A stretch of 64,000 bases of DNA from Trichobilharzia szidati (lineage: Eukaryota; Platyhelminthes; Trematoda; Strigeidida; Schistosomatidae): positions 43,388,633 through 43,452,632 of the forward strand of contig OX235271.1 in the NCBI GenBank assembly GCA_944472155.2, read 5' to 3'. Made by a program: the position numbers and the translations under genes. Positions 55,125 through 64,000 of the stretch are shown here, piece by piece (position 1 is the first letter of the stretch; each line of letters starts with the position of its first letter). Below the pieces are notes generated by a model. The model saw only the letters and a list, made by a program, of their open reading frames with translations. It was not told where the DNA came from and did not search any database.

Positions 55125-55350
55125 TTTAGTACTGAGCTCCACTTCAGCAGTGTACTTGGTTTGATTTGCCTCATACAGCCGAATCAGTTTCAGCTACCCC
55201 ATTTCTGGCTAGCTACTTCAATGAACTGGTAAAATCACTTGGTGTTTAGATCACTTCAGGGTCGCTGGCAAACACCACCTGCTGATATGAGTGGTGTACA
55301 ACTACTCATCAAAATAAGTCAGTATTAGATGATTTCAAGCAGATTTTACC
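55125..55350. repeat. Dispersed repeat K, copy 3, partly inverted
   Basis: 'CCCATTTCTGGCTAGCT' (about 55199) is the reverse complement of 'AGCTAGCCAGAAATGG' at 4758, whereas 'GGTGTTTAGATCAC' (55241) and 'GTGTACAACTACTCATC' (55295) are in the same orientation as copy 1. The copy is therefore rearranged. Confidence 0.5.
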
Positions 55351-55596
55351 ATTTTTGTGAGTACTGACAAGATATCTGAAACTGGCAGTTATCATTTCAG
55401 TGTGATATAACTGAATCTTCATCTGGAATGGTACAGATAAATCACATGTACATCTTAATTTTGAGTATTTTTCATGTTTCGATTCGTCTTATCTTGATTT
55501 TTGTTCTTAGTATAAGGATTTATAGACAACCACAAGGCTTATTTTGTCTTTTTCTCATTCAATCCTTTTATTTTAACTTTCTCAATAATCTGCATA

Positions 55597-56115
55597 AATC
55601 GGAAAAATCTGAAAGAAGCAACCTCCTTCACCTACCTACCTACCTACCTACCTACCTACCTACCTACCTACCTGGGAGGCATCGTTTCAACTACAGGCGG
55701 GCGGAAATGATGGGAATATACAAGTTAGGATCGGGAAAGCAAAGCAAGCTTTCATTACTCTCAAGTCTGTGTGGAGATCTACAGCACTTAGCATGATAAA
55801 TAAGATGCAGCAGGAACCATCTGTGCAACAAATATGCAGGAAGAAATGCACGTGGATTGACTATACTCTTAGCAAACAAACCACCAAGTGACATCACACT
55901 TCAGGCTATCAATTTTAGCGGAAGGTGAATGGGAAGTGGCGAGTTGGTCGTCAGTGTGAGGATGACATAAAGGAGGTCATATGAAGAGGAGATGAAAGCA
56001 TGTGAGCAGACGTGGAGCCAAGTGAAAACGTTGGTGGAGAACTGAACGCAATAGAGACGTGTGGCTGAAGCCCTATGTTCCTCTAGGAATTAAAGGAAAC
56101 AATAATAATAACAAT
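55597..56115 (+). mobile_element. RTE-type LINE with internal deletion and (CCTA)n
   Basis: It begins in the 'LKEATSFTYL' codons and runs through a CCTA expansion into 'GRHRFNYRRA' (frame-shifted form of GSIVSTTGG), 'ARIGKAKQAFITLKSVWR' in nucleotides, then skips about 170 bases to 'QEPSVQQICRKKCTWIDYTL' and on to 'GAAGCCCTATGTTCCTCTAGG', AATTAAAGG and an 'AATAATAATAACAATA' tail. Confidence 0.8.
55631..55673. repeat. (CCTA)n microsatellite born in a LINE
   Basis: About ten and a half CCTA units lie exactly at the family's 'TCACCTACCTGGG' codons. The copy at 37.6 kb has one unit and the copy at 19.2 kb about three. Confidence 0.9.
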
Positions 56116-57169
56116 ATCCTCAGTACCAGATTTAACATCTTTACTGGTACACGGTATTGGCAAGGTAAGCTTTCATCAACCGAACAGAAATAAATTATTT
56201 AATTTTACATGCATCTTTTAAAAGACAATTCACACTATATCTTCTAAAACTTTGCATGGGATGTAATAGCTTAAATGTAGTATCAAATTATGGTGAATAC
56301 GAAAAAGCAAGTCCTTAATCATTTAAGAACCTTAATTATATCCTTATTTTGTACTTTTAAACACACTTACATAACACTAATCATTTTAAAAGAAACATCA
56401 TGTAACTCTGATGACTGAAGAATAGGCAAGGTATAATGCTAGACACAATATGAAATGTGTTAAATTTAATTTTCGACATTTTTGTTCATTGTAAAGCTTA
56501 ATTTCATTGACAGAGACATGAATTTAACCGCAGATGAAAATAGAGAATGAATCAAATTTTAGTTTATTGTGCAAGGAAAATTACAATGATTTATTCTGAT
56601 GTATAGTTATCAGAATTTTATAAACTTGACTAGCCTTCATCCTAAATTAGTGACAAAGTAGAAAAATTAAGTTTTCATGTGGAAAAGTGATTAAAAGTAC
56701 AACATTATTAGTTATGGACAATATACTGCAGCTATTATAAAACAAAGAATCGATGGTTTGCGTGGATAGGTGGGAGTGGTTCTGGGAAAAACGTTTCTTG
56801 TGTTGTTAAAAGCTATACTGACAATGTATTAGCCCTACAAGTGTTGAATTGAATCTTACACTACTGCATAATCTGATATTACATTGTTATACTTTATCAT
56901 TTGTCAGGTGACACTTCAATTACACATCACCGATCATCTTCAAAGTAGTCAAACAACTCTTTCTCCTGTGATTTCTTTTGCTGGGTGTGAATATCAAAGA
57001 GACTTAAGCGCTTCACGATGAAAAGCGAACTTTCAGTATTGTTAGAGGGTTGCAGGTAGTCGGTGAGAAGCCTTGGACCTAGGTTTTGTATTTGTTGGCA
57101 GTCGTCAACAAGGTGCATCTGCAATCTGGAAGGAACTCAGTTCTGTCCTGAGATCTCAGTCCAAACCAA
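56116..57169. other. Unassigned AT-rich sequence
   Basis: No recognisable feature was found. Confidence 0.4.
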
Positions 57170-57525
57170 TACTTATTACCTGGTGTCCAATCAAAGTATC
57201 CAACACAGTCCTACAGGAGGTTGAATGTGAGCTCGAATAGCTCAAAGGTGACATATCTACTTGCAGCATTGGATGATACGGGCAGGGATCTCGGAAGAGA
57301 CATGAGTTCCTCGGAGGTTGCGGATATGTCTTGCTGATGATTACAAACAAACATGAAACCTAAGTCGAAGTCTTCTTACCAACTAAATCTAACAGTCTGA
57401 GAAAAAAATCAGAATGCGTTGTGATGGCGTGCTACATTGCAAACATGACTAATAGAATTCAGTCTGCATTAAAATAAAGGACTAGATGGATGAGACTAAT
57501 TATTAACTGGAGTCAAGTCAAAGAA
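57170..57525 (+). repeat. SINE-B copy 3, diverged, plus next-unit arm
   Basis: 'GGTGTCCAATCAAAGTATCC', 'CAGTCCTACAGGAGGTTGAA', head 'GAATAGCTCAAAGGTGACAT', a degraded B box ('GGCAGGGATCTCGG') and body 'AAACCTAAGTCGAAG'. 57410-57525 ('GCGTTGTGATGGCGTGCTAC', 'TTCAGTCTGCATTAAAATAAAGG') is the arm that starts the following unit, so the family can be arranged head to tail. Confidence 0.65.
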
Positions 57526-58637
57526 TTTTCAATGTTTCAAGACACGTGTGTCCTCCAGAAAAGTAATCAGTCTGTTTTCCCGAAGTAGCCTTTTAGCATT
57601 CGTTGTATGAGGAGATTTAAAAGTAACTACACCACTGAATGATATCTTGCAACTTAATGAACCGATCAATTAATAGAAGAGCTCAGCCAGGATCACAGCT
57701 ATCTCATTTGTCGAAATGACAGATTTAAATTATTAAGTCTTTGATCTGATGGAGCCTTATGACTGAAAAAGGTGTGAACTGTTACGGACGTGGACGGAAG
57801 TTTAAGAACCATAACCAACTCTTCAAATCATTGCCTACAATACCTTATTATCATTAGAACTAAAATGATTTACGCTCAAATGTAGATTACGCCTAGCGGA
57901 AAAGAAAAATTCAATTTTCTCATCCTTATTTAGTGCATCAGCAAACAAGAAAAAAGTAAGGCACAATTGTAAGATACACATTATTCAGAAATAATCCTTC
58001 TATGTCGTTTCGAATTCCTTTTTCCTGTAGGAATGTATCAATCACTTCAATAGGTTTTTGAGTGACTTTTCTAATGCAAACTGATGCATAATATCTTAGG
58101 GATATTAATTTGCATATTCGGTATTTTGTTATGCACCGAAAACTCATAAATGTTATATATGCGCGGAGTGTATGAAGATTTATTTACATATTACAATTGT
58201 CATTCAGTGTGAGTGTTGTAGATTGAATGAATACTTCTATTTTTCATTCCTGAACTACCTTTTTCATACTGAGAATAATCTTTGTATTAAGCAGAATAAT
58301 TTTTGTCTTATTTTACTGTCTTTCGTGATAGATATTTTAAGAAATTTGTGTAAATGTGATTTGTATTTAGACAAATACAAATGGAAGAAACTAGTGCGTA
58401 AAAAGATATAAATTTATGTCTTTTTCTTATGGTTTTACCATTCTATCTATATAACCTTCATAATAGTTAAATAACTGAATGCAGATTTAAGGATTACACC
58501 TTATCATTTTGAAGTGCAGTGTACTGAAAACTGAATGAGAGAAGGGTAAGAAGAAGCAAGTAAACATTCAAAGTATGTTAAATTTATCAAACACACATGA
58601 ATTATTTTCCCCAATTCTATAAATAATTTTCTTTTTT
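57526..58637. other. Unassigned AT-rich sequence
   Basis: No recognisable feature was found. The frame at 58172-58411 has no family or splice support. Confidence 0.4.
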
Positions 58638-58937
58638 TGACTGGACACCAGTCAGCAACTAGTGTAATGTGTGTGCGTTTGTGTCTAGTTCTATCTTTGG
58701 TGCAGACTAAATTGTATCAGTCAAGTTTGTATATTGGCCACCATGCTTGGTAACTCGCCATCATGGTGCCGATTGCCCCCGACCATCTAATATCAACAAT
58801 TCACAGTGCACCGTGATGGCGAGCCACCCAGCACGGTGGCCAATTTACAAACTTGACTGATACAATTTATTCTGCATCAAAGATAGGACACACACGCACA
58901 CACATTACACTAGTTGCTGACCAGTGTCCAATCAAAA
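58638..58937. repeat. SINE-B fold-back, copy 2
   Basis: Arms 58638-58770 and 58807-58937 are inverted: 'GACTGGACACCAGTCAGCAAC' pairs with 'TGCTGACCAGTGTCCAATC', and 'TCGCCATCATGGTGC' with 'GCACCGTGATGGCGA'. The centre keeps 'GATTGCCCCCGACCATCTAA', a scrap of SINE-B tail, showing that an inner minus-strand SINE has been deleted relative to 10733-10912. A GT/CA-rich stretch has grown in both arms near 58671 and 58889. Confidence 0.8.
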
Positions 58938-59405
58938 ATATTCAGAACAGTCCTACAGGAGGTCAATCAAGGGCCCCAATAGCTCAGTAGTAACGTCTCT
59001 GACTGCAACACTTTGCGGCGCAGGTTCAAATCTCAGAGGGAACATGAGTTCTTTCGATGTTTAAAAAATCATATAATTCCGAAATATTTAGGTCTACGTA
59101 CTCCAATTACTTCAAGCAAAAAAGCATCAGCTGCCGAAAATGTCAGTAGATTATGTCTAAGAGAAGAATTACACCTTGATATGATTATGAGCAATAAATT
59201 GTGCTCGAAACGTCATCAGTAAACATTACTGTATAACACTGTGAGACTTTATCAAAACAAAATTTACCCATAATGGAATTACACTCTACCACAGTGCACA
59301 AGTTTTATTCTTATATCAGTGAGTTCTTTCGAGGTTGCAGGTACGCCTTGCAGGAAACCTAGGTCAAGCAAGGGTTCCAGCGATTGAGTCCAAGCATCTA
59401 AAACA
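58938..59405 (+). repeat. SINE-B copy 4, split by insertion
   Basis: The leader 'CAGTCCTACAGGAGGTCAATC' precedes the head 'AATAGCTCAGTAGTAACGTC' and B box 'CAGGTTCAAATCTC' (59021-59034). The body breaks off at 59057 and resumes at 59320 with 'AGGTTGCAGGTACGCCTTGC', 'GAAACCTAGGTCAAGCAAGG' and a tail to 59405. Confidence 0.8.
59058..59319 (+). mobile_element. Repeat M insertion with 13-bp duplication
   Basis: The 262-bp insert is bracketed by TGAGTTCTTTCGA at 59045-59057 and 59320-59332. The frame inside encodes 'LREELHLDMIMSNKLCSKRH', then a stop, and a non-coding end 'CCCATAATGGAATTACACTC'. Its relatives are at 15690-15895 and 53385-53475. The element looks like the 5'-truncated end of an unidentified retroelement. 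Confidence 0.7.
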
Positions 59406-60255
59406 AATAATCTTCTTTCGCAGAAATTTAAAAAAGTACACAATCTATGCAGGCTATTGTAAGCAGACACCAAAAATTTAATGAATTGTATATGGGGCGT
59501 GCTTTATTGAACGAGAGTGAAACAACTGGCCAGCTGTATTGTAGAAAATTATTAGTGCATTGCCTTTCTTGAAAATGAAGCTGTAATCCTTCTTTGATAA
59601 CATATACATAACATTTACTGAGCTTGTTATATTCACATGTAATTTTGGAAGTCATTCAGTATCTTTTGTATCTACCCTTGATGTACACGTATGGATTAGA
59701 CTATCACAGTCATAAGACATGAAGTGATAATCTGAATAATTGTATTGTATTGTAGGAGTTTAAAAGAGAAAGTTACTGATATTACTGATATCATTACGGT
59801 TTTAAATAATAAATTGCTTCAGCATAAAGCAGTCTTGTATGTTCAAATCAACAGGAAATAAAAATGGAAAGAAATGTAGAACATTCTTGGTTTAGGTGAG
59901 TTTGTATGCTGTTGTGCTATCTTGACAGAATGATTTAATCTAGACAGTATCATCACCTCTAACTTAAAAGTAAGGTGGGCATTAAGAATACATTATGAAT
60001 GACATAAGTGCTTCTCTTGATGACCCTGGTTATAAGCTGTCACCTTAAAGAGTTCTCTTATCTCCCTGTGTGCACGAACACCTTCCAGCTTAGAGAACAT
60101 TATACCACCAAAAATACGATAATCACCTAGAGACAGATGGAGACCAGATTCTAAAGAATGTATTTTCTAAACCGTATGAAGTAATGCCGTATTTTGTAAG
60201 CAGTGCAATTTATGTCTTCTTAATGCACTAAAAATGACTGTCTAGATCTAAAAAT
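59406..60255. other. Unassigned AT-rich sequence
   Basis: No recognisable feature was found. Confidence 0.4.
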
Positions 60256-60261
60256 AAGAAT

Positions 60262-60345
60262 GAGCAATGAAGAGACTCTTTTCGACGAACCAACTCATGT
60301 ATATACATAACTGCGATTGTACAGTGAAGTGAATGAATTCGCTTA
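60262..60345. repeat. Isolated PLE terminal box, inverted pair
   Basis: 'GCAATGAAGAGACTCTTTTCG' (about 60264), 'TATACATAACTGCGATTGTAC' and 'GTGAAGTGAATGAATTCGCTT' are the terminal motifs of PLE ends (compare 35690-35745 and 49395-49460), with no PLE coding sequence beside them. Confidence 0.5.
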
Positions 60346-60693
60346 AATATTTGCTTTTATTTCTGAAGTCGAATGCTTAATGAATATTCCAAACTGAAGT
60401 GTACCTTGATAAAAATATTCTGGCTTTCCCAAGTTAACAGCTAAAAACCATCATCCCAAATTTAGTTAGTAGGATAAACAGAGATTTCGTTGTCAAAGAA
60501 GATTGATATCGAATCATTCTATAGCAAAATATCCTGTGGAACTACTGAAAACTTCGTGACATTATCGCTAGTGTTTCGCCTACTTTACAATAATCCTAAT
60601 ACCTTTATTTTAAAACATGCATTGATATATAGTACAGAACTCCCGGGACATCCTGCTGCAAAACACTTATTTCCAAGTATTGGCTTTTTGGGT
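60346..60693. other. Unassigned sequence
   Basis: No recognisable feature was found. The frame 60490-60732 runs into the SINE-A fold-back and is not supported as a gene. Confidence 0.35.
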
Positions 60694-60817
60694 GTTTTGT
60701 TTGGTTGGTTGGAGAATTTCATCATGAGCTGACATCAGTTTGAGAACCATTGGAAAACCCAGGTTTCCTCGAACTGACGTCAGCTCATGATGAAATCCTC
60801 CAACCAGTCAAACAAAA
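60694..60817. repeat. SINE-A tail fold-back, copy 2
   Basis: Arms 60695-60741 and 60769-60817 are inverted ('CATCATGAGCTGACATCAG' against 'CTGACGTCAGCTCATGATG'). The hairpin is followed at the same distance as at 26756 by the linker 'GATGCTCGCTAGCGACTGAC'. Confidence 0.75.
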
Positions 60818-61130
60818 TCTCTGCTAAAAACAAAACTTGAAAATCGATCTGATGCTCGCTAGCGACTGACCCTAATCAGGCAGTGACCTGTGATTTTATT
60901 AGGAATCCGTGATCAGTAGGATACAGCAGGTTGAAGGTGGGGAAGTAACTCATCGAATGGTTTACGAGCTCGCCTTGTGACCAGAAGGTTCGTGGTCTGG
61001 ACTCCGGCGAGTACATACTGATGAAGAGACATAAACTAGGACGAAACCGCTGTTCAGTACACCCTGCAGGCTTTCCAATGGTACTCTAACGGTTGCCATC
61101 CCATTTTGAAATCCTTCAACTAGTAAAACA
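60818..61130 (+). repeat. SINE-A copy 6, internally deleted
   Basis: Linker and leader to about 60950, then a deletion of roughly 90 bases removes the part before 'ATGGTTTACGAGCTCGCCTTG'. The B box is altered ('TGGTCTGGACTCC'). The core keeps CTGATGA (61018-61024) and 'AACTAGGACGAAACCGCTG', but the 5' strand of helix II is changed (GAGACAT). Confidence 0.7.
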
Positions 61131-61439
61131 CGTATTTCTTGCGTATTATCTTCAGGTAATATGTCACATGAGGCAATATCATTCTGTCGAAAGCATGCCC
61201 TACTAACCTGCAATATCTTTTCCTTCATAAAACTCATATGCGTAAGTTGAAACCTATTTAAAAATGGGTATAAGTACTATATCAAGAATGTTATTTGATA
61301 ATTAAAAGAAATATGGAACAGAATAAATTTTGATGCAACTTGATTGATGAAATATTGAGTAGCCCAGTGATTTACAAATACTGATTCGTATTCGTTACTT
61401 TGCTTCTTATGCGACTTGGTAAGTGAATAATTAGTTTAA

Positions 61440-61668
61440 ACTACCAAGTGACGGTTTGCAGGGATTTGATTGGTTATAAGTTTGATCGCAAGCTGACATT
61501 AGTTATGGACTACTGGATGACTGTTTCGTACTAGTTTTGGACTGTTCAGCATTACACACACATCGCTAGGGTTCGAACCCCGGGCCTTAAGGTTACAAGG
61601 CAAGCTCGTAGGCCATGCAGCCGCTGAGCCTCGATCCAATAGCCCACGAATTCCAAATACTGCCTACT
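61440..61668 (-). repeat. SINE-A copy 7, inverted
   Basis: Minus strand: leader end, head 'GCGGCTGCATGGCCTACGAG', B box 'GGGGTTCGAACCC' (about 61568-61580), a core with CTGAACAGTCC (catalytic box lost), 'ACTAGTACGAAACAGTC', and the tail with 'CCAATCAAATCCCTGCAAACC'. Its B box is the best consensus in this family. Confidence 0.7.
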
Positions 61669-62321
61669 TGTGATATTTAACAAAGCCAACAGCCATTGTC
61701 ATAGGCAAGTAAGTGTTTTCTTACCTGACTTGGCTGACACTGCTGGTTACAACTTCTCACTGGTAAAAAGCCCACTACCGAATACGAAACCCATTTTGTT
61801 TGTCACCCTCGAAGTGAAATTTTATAAGCTGTTCTTTTTTCGAAGAAAAATTATAAGATACCGGTGACGTAAGACTAAGATTAAACAGCTGTGTTGGTGA
61901 CTCGTTATTTTCCCACTATTATAATTACAATAAAACATTTACGTCCATTCATAATTGATGTCTACTACTTAATAGCCAATAAAATTCTTGGATTTTCTCG
62001 ACATTTTGACCAATCAGCATAGAGTCTATTCATAAAAAAGTTTATACAACGTCATATAATTCATAATTTTCACTGTTCACAAATAAGTCGAATTTTAGAA
62101 AATATTTTTAATCACTATGACTTTTTAAAAAATATTTTAAAATTTACCCTATTCTAAATGATTGGTATCACAAGGATGTCATGTGGTTTCATGGACCTTT
62201 TAACACCTATATTAAACTTAAAAGTTCAAATAATAATTCAATTTCACTCCTAAATCTCCATTTGTCATTCACAAGATTTTTTGTAAATTCAAAAGAATTT
62301 GTAAAATTACATTTATTTGTT
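61669..62321. other. Upstream region of stomatin-like gene
   Basis: The sequence is AT-rich and becomes very AT-rich at 62040-62160. It probably holds the promoter and 5' UTR of the gene at 62322, but no TATA box or splice-leader acceptor can be singled out with confidence. An in-frame ATG at 62181 precedes the chosen start; the intervening peptide has low-complexity, UTR-like composition. Confidence 0.4.
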
Positions 62322-62933
62322 ATGGATAACTCAGACCAGGACAGTACTGAAACATTCAAACAAACCACACCACCGAAATCTAGTGAAACACAATCTACAG
62401 CTAAAAATATCATGGCTCCATTATCTCACCTTTCAGGTGGGAAACATTCAAAAGAAGACCCATTAGGTCTTGTTATTGCAAAACGGAAACGAAAAGAGAT
62501 GGCTGACCCATTGATTGCTGAAGCTATCCTCTCTGCATCCAAACTACCGCCACCAACAGTACCAGAAACATCAGATTTAGCAGATGTTCCAGAAGAACTG
62601 TTACAAATATTAGCATTAGCCAAGGACTATGATAAAGATGATTCAGCAAATGTTGAGTTTTTTAAAAATTATTCTCTGATTCAGCCTAAAAAATCCCTTG
62701 TAACTCAACTAGAACAAGTGACGGAGGCAAAACGTGATCGTCTCCGCAGAATGCTATCATTAAAGAAGTATTTTGTAACTAAAGATTTAATGGAGGATAG
62801 TGAAGAAACACGTAGTTTAGTACATAACACTGTGCATACGGATGAGGATTGGTTTATGGAAAGCTTTTTACACATACTGTGCATTTTTCTCATCATTATT
62901 ACTTTGCCAATATCATTGATATTTTGTCTAAAG
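62322..62933 (+). CDS. Stomatin-like membrane protein, first coding exon
   Basis: The exon encodes 204 residues, phase 0. Residues about 1-178 are hydrophilic: acidic and Ser/Thr-rich at the start (MDNSDQDSTETFKQ), a basic patch AKRKRKE near 53-59, a Pro-rich LPPPTVPET near 74-82, then mixed-charge helical sequence. Residues about 181-204 are a hydrophobic segment ending in TLPISLIFCLK. That ending matches the membrane hairpin of stomatin/MEC-2-type proteins, which is normally followed by the EYERA.IFRLG start of the band-7 domain, expected in the next exon. Family members are inner-leaflet, cholesterol-binding oligomers that regulate channels. The usual N-terminus before the hairpin is only about 30-60 residues in short family members, so this one is long. 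An alternative is another type II membrane protein; I consider stomatin likely but not proven. Confidence 0.65.
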
Positions 62934-64000
62934 GTAAGTCTGGTGTCTAAAGTACTTTTATAATTATCAGTATATTTATGCAAATAAATGAAGTCGATTT
63001 ATAACTCATAAGCAGGATAATATTCGTTTATCACTTACATGAAATTCACAATGTCACATTAATTGTTAGCTGTCAATTAGCCTTAGATTATCTAAACGAA
63101 TAAATTAAAACACAGGACTTGTTCAGTTGATTTCGAAGCATCACAGTAATTCCTGTAATTGAAAATCTAAAAATTCTTTTTGCTCCAAGTAAGCTGCTCG
63201 ACCTGTAATTCAACCAAATGAATGATGTTCTCAAAATATTCTCTCATGCATGCACTATTTACATGAAACTCATGACCTTAATTTTTCTGCTTTTTGAGTC
63301 TTTAACCTCATGGAATGAAGCTTTACTTAAAAATATATTTGATTGAAATGGGAATACAATAACTTCTCAAGTTCTACAGATATACGTATATGTATAAGTT
63401 AATTAAAGCATTGATTTTATCAATATTCATAACCCCAGAAAAAGTTTTGTTGTACGTTGATATTTTCTGGGACAAGAATATCTGAATTCAGGGATTCCTC
63501 TTTTCCAAACCAATACTGTAAGATGAAATTCTCAAAGTAATACTAGAAACTTAAGATACAAAAGTGTTATGCTTCAGGGTAGGGACAGCAATGGATAGTA
63601 GGATGAATATCGATGTATAATCCGAATTATACCATATGATTATTTCTGCTCATGTTAATAACTTCATGAGGTCAAGTATCGAAATTGGTAAAGATCCCTC
63701 AAAATGGTACAGATGAGATGGGGGTAAAGCTTAGTGTGTAGAAGTTGGTGCTGCATAAACCTGTTAATGCAGGTGAAAAACGACTATTAGAGGTGTAATA
63801 GTTTGAGTAATATGACAGGGGTCAATTAAAAGAATATGACTCAATGAAACTTCAAATCTGAAGGTCTACTGTTGGCTGTGCTGGAGTATTTGTTTACCTC
63901 AAGCTAGTAAGACTGATTCCGCCTATTCATTATAGCCAAGCACTCAAATCTAACGTTTATTTCTTGTTGACATTATGGTGCATCTGTATGAGATCCATGA
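62934..64000 (+). other. Intron 1 of stomatin-like gene (start)
   Basis: CTAAAG at the exon end is followed by GTAAGT at 62934-62939, a perfect 5' splice donor, exactly where the hairpin codons end. No band-7 coding sequence is found in the remaining 1.06 kb, so the intron continues past the window. The interior shows no recognisable repeat. Confidence 0.65.

Noticed and set aside
55631..55673. Leucine-Pro-Thr-Tyr repeat protein
   Set aside because: The repeating peptide is only the translation of a CCTA microsatellite inside a dead LINE.
58172..58411. 79-residue hydrophobic ORF
   Set aside because: AT-rich sequence easily yields such Phe/Ile/Leu-rich frames; there is no start context, splice site or homology to support it.
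60490..60732. 80-residue ORF as a small protein
   Set aside because: Its end is made of SINE-A fold-back sequence, it has no splice sites or family match, and a chimeric frame of this sort is expected by chance.
62181..62321. Upstream in-frame ATG as the start of the stomatin-like protein
   Set aside because: The extra 47 residues are Asn/Ser/Phe-rich with UTR-like base use. The ATG at 62322 starts a compositionally protein-like region, so it is preferred, though the upstream start is not excluded.

Overview
The window looks like AT-rich, gene-poor nuclear DNA from a flatworm, most probably a schistosome-type trematode. This is inferred from the repeat content: tRNA-headed SINEs carrying a hammerhead-ribozyme-like core (the Schistosoma Sm-alpha type), many Penelope-like elements (PLEs) with a GIY-YIG endonuclease, RTE-type LINEs with an FADD or YADD reverse transcriptase and simple-repeat tails, and a CR1-type endonuclease fragment. 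I saw no bacterial genes, CRISPR array, rRNA or clean tRNA gene. Species cannot be fixed from sequence alone.

Only one host gene is well supported. At 62322-62933 (+) lies the first coding exon of a stomatin/band-7-like membrane protein. It encodes about 180 residues of unusual N-terminal extension followed by a stomatin-like membrane hairpin, and stops at a perfect splice donor, so the rest of the gene lies beyond the window. A second, weak host candidate is a possible terminal exon at 3704-3865 (-).

Almost everything else recognisable is mobile DNA. Main PLE remnants: 1380-1905, 2098-3447, 5235-5545, 7495-8600, 13870-14420, 21415-22990, 33118-35775 (best preserved), 40505-41185, 48012-48540, 49395-50130 and 50740-52260. 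RTE-type LINE copies, all 5' truncated: 9635, 13440, 16084, 17420, 18990, 21766 (a nested tail), 36981 (best preserved, 13-bp target duplication), 42755, 44650, 45698 and 55597. A second LINE family occupies 23330-24850 and a CR1-type endonuclease piece 20720-21180. Four tRNA-headed repeat groups are present: SINE-A (hammerhead core), SINE-B (often in fold-back arrangement), SINE-C (one tRNA head joined to two alternative tails) and an old degenerate SINE-D.

The most informative structure is how these repeats relate. SINE-C copies share their 3' end with the RTE LINE, which suggests the LINE mobilised them. SINE-A and SINE-B occur as inverted-plus-tandem fold-back units at independent sites. 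PLE copies are flanked by inverted terminal segments, and nested insertions give a relative order of events. Long stretches between elements (for example 24.85-26.6, 29.5-31.2, 41.2-42.7, 52.3-53.0 and 56.1-57.1 kb) are AT-rich and show nothing I can name; some may be intron or very old repeat.
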